DNA of 64,000 bases. It comes from Paracoccus binzhouensis. Lineage in GTDB: Bacteria; Pseudomonadota; Alphaproteobacteria; Rhodobacterales; Rhodobacteraceae. The notes below the pieces were generated by a model. That model ran no database searches, was not told the DNA's origin, and worked only from the letters and a program-made list of their open reading frames with translations. The position numbers and the translations under genes are program-made. Positions 49,813 to 56,737 of this stretch are shown here, one piece after another. The stretch is from NCBI RefSeq assembly GCF_016446475.1, contig NZ_JAEHFP010000002.1:98856-162855 (forward strand). Reading direction: 5' to 3'. Within the stretch, counting starts at the first letter, position 1; each line of letters opens with the position of its first letter.

Positions 49813-50998
49813 TGCGCTGAACCAGCGTGTGGATTGCCTTTTCGAACCGCGTCCGGCGGAAGGCGAGCGTCCCTGGCGGCTTCAGCCGCACCGTGACCTG
49901 TGCCGGCCGCTTGGCGCCGGTTTCGAAGGCGACCCGGAAGGTGATCTCGCCCAACCGCCAGCCCCGGCCAAACCGCACCTCGCTGCCCCGGAAATGCGTA
50001 AGCGCACCGCCGGATGCATCCTTCGATTCCCAGCTGCGCACATGCCGCCAGCGCTGATCCTCTTCATCCCGCTCGAAGAGGTCAGCGGCGGCGGCCACGA
50101 TCCGAACCTCCTTGATGGTCTCGTCATAGCGATGACGGAACGCGAAATCGGGTCCGGCATCGCTGATCGGATCGAGCGTATAGAGATCACGCGCGTCCCG
50201 CCCCGAGAAGAAGCCTGGCCGCCGCAGGATATGCCGGGCGAAAAGCTCGGCGATCTCGCCTTGCTGCGCCTTGACCACGCCGCCGACGAACAGGCGCCCC
50301 TCCACCGGGGAGTACCGCAGCACCGCATATTTGACCGCGCGAAGGGTGATGATCTCTTCCCGGTCGCCGGTGACCACCGGCGTCGTGGTGACTTGCGCGC
50401 CGTGGCTGATCACCAGGTTGATTTCGCCATCTTCCTCATAGGGCCCAAGGCGGCAATATTGACCCTGCAGGTCCTGCGAAAACAGATTGATCACTGCGGC
50501 CTTGAAAGCTTCAGTCATTTCTTCGGTCAGGTCCGCACCCACGTCCCGCTCTGGTCCGCGAAACTCTGCAGGCGATGTCGGCGCGCGCAGCGCATGGAAG
50601 TCGGCTGCAGCCTCGAAAACGCGGTGGTGCAGCAGGTAGGTGTGCAGCGCGACGTGTTTGGGATCATGGCGAATGGGCGCTGCCTCGGCGTCGTCAGGGT
50701 CAGGCTCGGGATAGAGAACCACGCCACGACGACGGGCTTCGTTCAGAATAAGCTGCATGCCCTCGCTGGTTCCAAGCTCGGCAACGCGATGCAAATCGGC
50801 GACCATTCCGGCGTTCCAGCCAGCAACGGTACCTTCGAAATGCGCCGCCAGAGCTGCCCGAATGGTTGGGGCCTCTCCCTCGAATGACACAGGCAGCTCA
50901 TCCTCGCCGAAGTGCCGAACGAACAAAGTCCGCATCAGGGTCGGATCAATGGTTTTGAGAAACTTCGGATTAACAAATTTCTTGAGATCGGAACCCAC
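49760..50998 (-). CDS. Unknown protein, first gene of a two-gene unit
   Basis: A 412-residue protein without a known domain. It begins GSDLKKFVNPKFLKTIDPTL and contains FEGTVAGWNAGMVADLHRVA, APTSPAEFRGPERDVGADLT, YCRLGPYEEDGEINLVISHG, VKAQQGEIAELFARHILRRP and the C-terminal KRPAQVTVRLKPPGTLAFRR. I recall similar uncharacterised proteins in mobile regions of alphaproteobacteria. The GTG at 50998 has GAGG seven bases upstream; a TTG at 51013 is the alternative. Confidence 0.6.
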   Translation of the reverse strand: MGSDLKKFVNPKFLKTIDPTLMRTLFVRHFGEDELPVSFEGEAPTIRAALAAHFEGTVAGWNAGMVADLHRVAELGTSEGMQLILNEARRRGVVLYPEPDPDDAEAAPIRHDPKHVALHTYLLHHRVFEAAADFHALRAPTSPAEFRGPERDVGADLTEEMTEAFKAAVINLFSQDLQGQYCRLGPYEEDGEINLVISHGAQVTTTPVVTGDREEIITLRAVKYAVLRYSPVEGRLFVGGVVKAQQGEIAELFARHILRRPGFFSGRDARDLYTLDPISDAGPDFAFRHRYDETIKEVRIVAAAADLFERDEEDQRWRHVRSWESKDASGGALTHFRGSEVRFGRGWRLGEITFRVAFETGAKRPAQVTVRLKPPGTLAFRRTRFEKAIHTLVQRNGLEKDRDAGMVVDAAE

Positions 50999-51158
50999 GG
51001 GAATACCTCGCAAACGGCCGGCCTGTTCTGATTATGTTCTACTAGATCGATCAACCATGAGTCGAGTCCGGCCTTTCGCGTAACCGCCATTTTTCCCTGT
51101 GGGACGTTTCTCGGATCGGCTGAGTAGAGGCAGGGCAAGCCAACACGGACTTGCTCGC

Positions 51159-51362
51159 ATGAAACGCCCCAATCCCCTGCCGCCCGACCAGATGACCGCC
51201 GCAGAGCGCCGCACCGAGTTGTGCGGGCTGCTCGCCCTCGGGCTGGTGCGATTGATGCAGCGGGAGCGGGGCGAACCTTCTGACGATACTGGAGAAATTC
51301 GCCTACACTATCCGCCCGACCGATGCCGTCATGCAACCCCGAACCCAACGGAGAAAACATGA
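51159..51362 (+). CDS. Small protein of the recombinase module
   Basis: A 67-residue protein (RPNPLPPDQMTAAERRTELC, GLLALGLVRLMQRE) with the shape of small proteins that precede DUF2924 and serine recombinase genes in many alphaproteobacteria. It overlaps the DUF2924 gene by four bases. The function is unknown; it may help the recombinase. Confidence 0.68.
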   Translation: MKRPNPLPPDQMTAAERRTELCGLLALGLVRLMQRERGEPSDDTGEIRLHYPPDRCRHATPNPTEKT

Positions 51363-51814
51363 CGACGCACGATCCCATCCCCGCGCGCGTGGCCGCGCTG
51401 AAGACCATCCCGACGCCCGACCTGAAAAAGCAGTGGCGTGAGTTGTTCGACAGCGAGCCGCCGCCGTTCAACCGGCGCTACCTTGAATCCCGCCTGGCCT
51501 ACCGCATCCAGGAACTCGCCTATGGCGGGTTGAAGCCCGAGACGATCCGACGGCTGGAACGGCTGGGCGAGGAACTGGACGGCGGCGACAAGAAGAAGCG
51601 CGGCATCCGCCTCGACCGCGACCGCCCCATCACTGGCACGCGGCTGCTGCGGGAATGGCAGGGCGTTGAGTACATTGTGACGGTCACCGCCGATAGCTTC
51701 GAGTGGCAGGGGCGGCCCTACAAGTCGCTATCGGCCATCGCCCGCGCCATCACCGGCACGCGCTGGAATGGCTGGGTCTTCTTCGGTCTCAAGAACCACA
51801 GGGGGCGGACATGA
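51359..51814 (+). CDS. DUF2924 protein
   Basis: A 151-residue DUF2924 protein: ELFDSEPPPFNRRYLESRLA, YRIQELAYGGLKPETIRRLE, GTRLLREWQGVEYIVTVTAD, GRPYKSLSAIARAITGTRWN and the final GWVFFGLK. The family is nearly always found next to large serine recombinases, and a role as directionality factor or DNA-binding helper is suspected, not proven. It overlaps both neighbours by four bases. Confidence 0.85.
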   Translation: MTTHDPIPARVAALKTIPTPDLKKQWRELFDSEPPPFNRRYLESRLAYRIQELAYGGLKPETIRRLERLGEELDGGDKKKRGIRLDRDRPITGTRLLREWQGVEYIVTVTADSFEWQGRPYKSLSAIARAITGTRWNGWVFFGLKNHRGRT

Positions 51815-53133
51815 CGAAGCTGCCCGAAAAATCAAAGGTCGTCCGCAAGCTGCGCTGCGCGGTCTACACGCGGAAATCCTCAGAGGAAGGGCTGGAGCAG
51901 GAGTTCAACAGCCTCCACGCCCAGCGGGAGGCCTGCGAGGCGTACATCGCCAGCCAGCGCTCCGAGGGCTGGGTGCTGGTCCGCGATCAGTATGACGACG
52001 GCGGCATCTCCGGTGGCACGCTGGAGCGCCCCGGATTGAAGCGGCTGCTGGAGGACATCGAGGACGGGCTGGTCGACGTGGTCGTGGTCTACAAGATCGA
52101 CCGTCTCAGCCGGTCGCTCGCCGACTTCGCCAAGCTGGTCGAGGTGTTCGACCGGAACGGCGTGACGTTCGTCTCGGTCACGCAGTCGTTCAACACCACC
52201 ACTTCCATGGGGCGGCTAACGCTGAACATCCTGCTGTCCTTCGCCCAGTTCGAGCGCGAGGTCACGGCCGAGCGCATCCGCGACAAGGTCGCGGCAAGCC
52301 GCAGAAAGGGTATGTGGATGGGCGGGGTGCCGCCTTACGGCTACCGTGTCGAAAACCGCAAGCTGATCATCGACGAAGAAGCCGCCGCGCATGTGCGCTG
52401 GATCTTCACCCGCTTCATCGAAATCGGATCCTGCACGGTGCTGGCCAGCGAGGTCGGCGCGCGTGGCCTCGGCACGCCACGTGGCAACCGGATCGACAAG
52501 AAGTATCTGTACCGGATGCTGTCAAACCGCGCCTACCTTGGCGAGGCGGTCCACAAGGGCGACAGCTATCCTGGCGAACACGACGCGATCGTCGACCGCG
52601 AGACTTGGGACAAGGTTCACGCCATCCTGCAGGAGAGCCCCCGCAAGAGGGCTGCCCGGACTCGCTCCGACACGCCCGCGCTGCTGAAGGGGCTTCTCTT
52701 CGGTCCCGATGGCGCCGCGTTCTCGCCGACACACACCCGAAAGGGCGGCAAACTCTACCGCTACTACGTCAGCCAGACGGTGCTGAAGCACGGCGCCGGG
52801 GCGTGTCCCATCGGCCGCGTGCCTGCGGGCGAGATCGAGGCCGCCGTCATCGACCAACTGCGTGCCGTCTTCCGCCAACCCGAGATTGTCGCGGGCACGT
52901 GGAAGGCAGCGCGGACGCAGGACGACGGAATCACCGAGGCCGACGCTCGCGCGGCACTCCTGAAGCTCGATCCGTTGTGGGACGAACTTTTCCCCGCCGA
53001 GCAGGCACGCATCGTGATGCTGTTCGTCGAGCGGGTCGAGATCGGTAGCAGCGGTCTCAACGTCCGCCTGCGCATGGACGGACTGGCGGCACTGGCGCGC
53101 GAAATCACCGCCGATGTTGGTGCTGTAGCATGA
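51811..53133 (+). CDS. Large serine recombinase
   Basis: A 440-residue site-specific recombinase. The resolvase domain (~14-160) has the catalytic serine in YTRKSSEEG (Ser23), YDDGGISGGTLERPGLKRLL, VVYKIDRLSRSLADFAKLVE and FDRNGVTFVSVTQSFNTTTS. The recombinase domain (~190-290) has GVPPYGYRVENRKLIIDEEA and LYRMLSNRAYLGEAVHKG, followed by a zinc-ribbon-like region where the usual cysteines are largely missing. It may integrate the prophage or the right-hand island. Confidence 0.9.
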   Translation: MTKLPEKSKVVRKLRCAVYTRKSSEEGLEQEFNSLHAQREACEAYIASQRSEGWVLVRDQYDDGGISGGTLERPGLKRLLEDIEDGLVDVVVVYKIDRLSRSLADFAKLVEVFDRNGVTFVSVTQSFNTTTSMGRLTLNILLSFAQFEREVTAERIRDKVAASRRKGMWMGGVPPYGYRVENRKLIIDEEAAAHVRWIFTRFIEIGSCTVLASEVGARGLGTPRGNRIDKKYLYRMLSNRAYLGEAVHKGDSYPGEHDAIVDRETWDKVHAILQESPRKRAARTRSDTPALLKGLLFGPDGAAFSPTHTRKGGKLYRYYVSQTVLKHGAGACPIGRVPAGEIEAAVIDQLRAVFRQPEIVAGTWKAARTQDDGITEADARAALLKLDPLWDELFPAEQARIVMLFVERVEIGSSGLNVRLRMDGLAALAREITADVGAVA

Positions 53134-53522
53134 CCCGCGTCCCTCCCATCCCCGACACCATGACCATCCAAGTCCCGTTCCGCATCATTAAGCGAGGCGG
53201 ACGGAAGGAGATGGTGCTGCCGGAGGGCGCCGCGCAAGCACGCAAGCCGGATAACACGCTGGTCAAGGCGCTGGCACGCGCGTTCCGCTGGAAGCGGATG
53301 CTGGAGTCGGGCGAGTTCGCGTCGATTTCCGAGCTGGCCGAGAAGGAAGGGATCGCCTTCACCTACATGGCGCGGCTGATGCGGTTGTCGCTCCTTTCCC
53401 CGGAACTGGTCGATGCCGTGATCGACGGCCATCAGCCCGCGAATATTACGCTCGCCAATTTGATGGACCCGTTCCCGGCCGACTGGAAAGAGCAGCACGC
53501 GCTCTGGTCCGACGTTAACTGA
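53130..53522 (+). CDS. Helix-turn-helix protein of the recombinase module
   Basis: A 130-residue protein: VPFRIIKRGGRKEMVLPEGA, KALARAFRWKRMLESGEFAS, then a ParB-like HTH, ISELAEKEGIAFTYMARLMR, and LLSPELVDAVIDGHQPANIT. It regularly follows serine recombinases in alphaproteobacteria and probably binds DNA. Four-base overlap with the recombinase gene. Confidence 0.72.
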   Translation: MTRVPPIPDTMTIQVPFRIIKRGGRKEMVLPEGAAQARKPDNTLVKALARAFRWKRMLESGEFASISELAEKEGIAFTYMARLMRLSLLSPELVDAVIDGHQPANITLANLMDPFPADWKEQHALWSDVN

Positions 53523-53595
53523 TTCCCGCGTGCAAAATGGCAACCGGCGCGATAGGTAATTTAAAACAAGACCTTTTCGTGAGTTTCTGCGCCGC

Positions 53596-56500
53596 ATGTC
53601 CGACATTTCCGACCTGATCCTGACCCTTTCACCCGAAGACGGTTCCACCATCGGTAACGGGGCCATGCTGGCGCTGCTGCGCGAGCACATGCCGGACCTT
53701 GCCGAAGACGACTACATCGCCGCGCGCGATTCTCTGATCGACGAGGGCGTGCTGGGGCGTGGCAAGGGACGTGGCGGGTCGATCTTCCGCGTTACCGACG
53801 ATCTGGGCGATGAGGATGACGACCTGGACGAGGATGAGGGCGACGAGGACGACGGGTTTGAACTGACCCACACCGAAGAGGCCGCGCCGCGAAAGCCGCG
53901 GGCCAAGGCCGGAAAGAAGGCTGCGCGCAGGCCGGACGGGCCGGTGCAGGTGCTGTCCTACCGCCACGGAGAGACGCGGGTGAACAACCCCGAGGTCGGG
54001 ATGGTGCATGCCGGCACCGATCCGGATGGGGACAAGACGGTCTGGGCCTACGACCCGCATCTCGACCCGGTGCTGAATTTCGACTCTGCGCGGGCGGGGA
54101 TCGAACGGCTCATCGACGAGGCGCTGGCCAGCGGTGATCTCGAAAAGATGCGCGACGCGCTTCAGGAACTGAAGCGGCTGCAGGCGCCTTATCTCAACTG
54201 GACGGGAAAGGCGGAGCGGACCAACGTCGCGGTCGATACCGTCTCGCTGCATGTCCACGAACGGGTGGACCCGGCGACGATCCTTGCCAATGCGGCGAAG
54301 CGGCTGAAGGGGAAGGATTCGGCCACGCAGTGGCGGCAGCCGGACCTGTTCGCGGCGCCGTTCGAGAACCTGCCGCTGCGCCAGGCGCTGGATTTCTACC
54401 ACCACGAAAAGGGCTGGTCGAACCGGCTGGTGGCGGGCGACAGCCTGCTGGTCATGAATTCGCTCCTGACCAAGGAGAGCATGGGCGGCAAGGTTCAGAT
54501 GATCTACATCGACCCGCCCTATGGCATCAAATACGGTTCGAATTTTCAGCCCTTCACGAACAAAAGAAAGCTGGCTGACTCGGATAAGGATGAGGACCTC
54601 AACCAAGAACCCGAGATGATCAAAGCGTTTCGAGACACTTGGGAACTCGGCATCCATTCCTACCTCACCTATCTGCGTGACCGGTTAATATTGGCAAGAG
54701 AACTGCTGAACGACAGTGGATCGGTCTTCGTTCAGATATCTGATGAGAACGTGCATTTGGTCAGGGGAGTGCTGGACGAAGTATTCGGCGTAACGAATTT
54801 TGTCTCGCAGATATCATTCTCGAAAACAGGATCTGTGACTGGCAGCCACCTTGGAAAGGTGTGCGACATCCTGTTGTTTTACGCGAAGAACAAAGATCAC
54901 CTAAAGTACCGGACCCTCTATGAAAAGAAGCCGGATACGGACAGCGACTATTCTGAAGACCCGCTGAAATCGGATGGCTTCAGAACTACGACGACCTGCC
55001 CATACAATTTCATGGGAAAGAGCTGGCCGTGCGGCGCGAATGAGCATTGGAAAGTGCCGATCGAAGGACTTGATCGTGCAGCGAAAGCTGGGCGGATCAT
55101 TCCGAAAACTACATCGCTTCGCTTGAAGAAATTTGCGACCGACTTTGAATACAAGGTGTTTCATTCAGTTTGGCTCGGGTTTGGCGGTGCATCCAACATG
55201 CAATACGTCGTCGAAACCAACACTCGCATTGTAGAGCGATGCATATTGATGGCGACTGATCCGAGTGATCTGGTTTTAGATATTACCTGTGGTTCCGGAA
55301 CTACAGCGTTTACAGCTGAAAAATGGGGACGTCGCTGGATCACTTGCGACACCTCACGTATCGCCGTCACGCTTGCAAAGCAGCGATTGATGACTGCAAG
55401 CTTTGACTATTACATTCTAAAATACCCACACGAAGGATTGAAGGGCGGCTTTGATTATGAGACTGCAAAGCGCATAAGCCTTGGGTCGATTGGCAGTAAT
55501 ACGGACATCGACAAGATATATGACGAGGACCATCCCAAGATTGCCGCGGCGCTGGCCGATCTGACCAGTGCGCTGGCCGCCACCCCACCAAAGCCGCTCA
55601 AGCCGGGCCAAGGCGTGCGCAAGGGTAAGCCGGTGGACTTCGCCAAAGGCGACACCCTGCACGAATGGGAGGTGCCCTTCGACTGGCCCGACGACTGGCC
55701 CGAGGTCGCCCGCGCGTCCTTCGACGGCTTCCACGCTGTCCGGCAGGCGATGCTGCGTCGCATGGACCAGTCCATCGTCGACCATGCCGAACAGGAGACG
55801 CTTTACGACAGGCCGCGCATCGACAAATCCAAGCTGCGCATCTGCGGGCCCTTCTCGGTCGAGGCGGTGCCGGCGCCGACCGTCCTTTCGCTGGACGACA
55901 GCATCCCGCCACAGGAGGCCGACGAGACCGTCGCCCGGTCCGGCGAGACCTCGCGCCAGGCGTTGTGGCGCGACGAACTTTTGAAGACCGGCGTGCGCGG
56001 CAAGGGCGGCGCCATGCTGCGCTTCGCCGAGTTCGAGACGCTGCCGGGGTTGAAACACATCCACGCCAGCGGATCGCTGGCCGAGACGGGCGAACGCGTC
56101 GTCGTCAGCTTCGGCCCCGAGCACGCGGCGCTGGAGCAGCGGCAGGTGGAACTGGCGCTGACCGAGGCCGAGACCCTGCGCCCGTCGCCCAAATTCATCC
56201 TGTTCTGCGCCTTCACGTTCGACCCGGAGGCCGCGAAGGACATCGACGAGGTGAACTGGCCCGGCGTGACGCTTCTCAAGGCACAGATGAACACCGACCT
56301 CTTGACCGAGGATCTGAAGAAGGGCCGCAGTTCCAACCAGTCGTTCTGGCTGATGGGCCAGCCCGATGTAGACCTGCGCAGGCGCAAGGACGGGCTGTGG
56401 GAGGTTCAGGTCAACGGCTTCGACTATTTCGATCCGCGCAAGGGCGATCTGGTCTCGGGCGGCACCAAGCAGATCGCGATGTGGTCGCTTGACGTGGATT

Positions 56501-56733
56501 ACGACAACCGCTCGCTGATGCCGCATCAGGTGTTCTTCCCCATGGCGGATGCCAAGGGCGGCTGGAACCGCCTGCGCAAGACCGTGCGGGCCGAACTGGA
56601 CGAGGACCTGCTGGAGCAGTTCCACGGCACTGTCTCGCTGCCCTTCGAGGCGGGCGAGAACCGGCGGATTGCGGTCAAGATCGTGGACGACCGCGGGATC
56701 GAGTCGCTCAAGATCATGTCGCTGGAGGGATAA
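53596..56733 (+). CDS. mod: Type III DNA methyltransferase, modification and specificity subunit
   Basis: A 1045-residue Mod protein. Residues ~1-70 look like a winged helix (LLREHMPDLAEDDYIAARDS, LIDEGVLGRGKGRGGSIFRV), followed by an acidic run and a basic linker (~70-118). The methyltransferase core has motif IV MIYIDPPYGIKYGSNF (~303), a target-recognition region and motif I DITCGSGTTAFTAEKWGRR (~560). The C-terminal third belongs to long Mod proteins. It methylates the target adenine and guides Res. The segment ~54530-55520 uses more A/T-rich codons than the rest. It starts 73 bases after the recombinase module. Confidence 0.87.
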   Translation: MSDISDLILTLSPEDGSTIGNGAMLALLREHMPDLAEDDYIAARDSLIDEGVLGRGKGRGGSIFRVTDDLGDEDDDLDEDEGDEDDGFELTHTEEAAPRKPRAKAGKKAARRPDGPVQVLSYRHGETRVNNPEVGMVHAGTDPDGDKTVWAYDPHLDPVLNFDSARAGIERLIDEALASGDLEKMRDALQELKRLQAPYLNWTGKAERTNVAVDTVSLHVHERVDPATILANAAKRLKGKDSATQWRQPDLFAAPFENLPLRQALDFYHHEKGWSNRLVAGDSLLVMNSLLTKESMGGKVQMIYIDPPYGIKYGSNFQPFTNKRKLADSDKDEDLNQEPEMIKAFRDTWELGIHSYLTYLRDRLILARELLNDSGSVFVQISDENVHLVRGVLDEVFGVTNFVSQISFSKTGSVTGSHLGKVCDILLFYAKNKDHLKYRTLYEKKPDTDSDYSEDPLKSDGFRTTTTCPYNFMGKSWPCGANEHWKVPIEGLDRAAKAGRIIPKTTSLRLKKFATDFEYKVFHSVWLGFGGASNMQYVVETNTRIVERCILMATDPSDLVLDITCGSGTTAFTAEKWGRRWITCDTSRIAVTLAKQRLMTASFDYYILKYPHEGLKGGFDYETAKRISLGSIGSNTDIDKIYDEDHPKIAAALADLTSALAATPPKPLKPGQGVRKGKPVDFAKGDTLHEWEVPFDWPDDWPEVARASFDGFHAVRQAMLRRMDQSIVDHAEQETLYDRPRIDKSKLRICGPFSVEAVPAPTVLSLDDSIPPQEADETVARSGETSRQALWRDELLKTGVRGKGGAMLRFAEFETLPGLKHIHASGSLAETGERVVVSFGPEHAALEQRQVELALTEAETLRPSPKFILFCAFTFDPEAAKDIDEVNWPGVTLLKAQMNTDLLTEDLKKGRSSNQSFWLMGQPDVDLRRRKDGLWEVQVNGFDYFDPRKGDLVSGGTKQIAMWSLDVDYDNRSLMPHQVFFPMADAKGGWNRLRKTVRAELDEDLLEQFHGTVSLPFEAGENRRIAVKIVDDRGIESLKIMSLEG

Positions 56734-56737
56734 GCCC

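Larger units (their letters stand above)
8361..53522. mobile_element. Prophage / integrated element (approximate limits)
   Basis: A nearly continuous minus-strand block holds lysis, tail, head, packaging, methylation, replication and regulatory genes. It is followed by an unknown two-gene unit and a plus-strand serine recombinase module. The left limit is set just after the Mrp operon, where a degraded phage gene ends. The right limit is either ~48.8 kb (last clear phage gene) or 53.5 kb (end of the recombinase module). I looked for matching direct repeats near both ends and near the tRNA-Ser 3' end by eye and found none, so att sites are not assigned. All core structural genes look intact. 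Confidence 0.7.
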
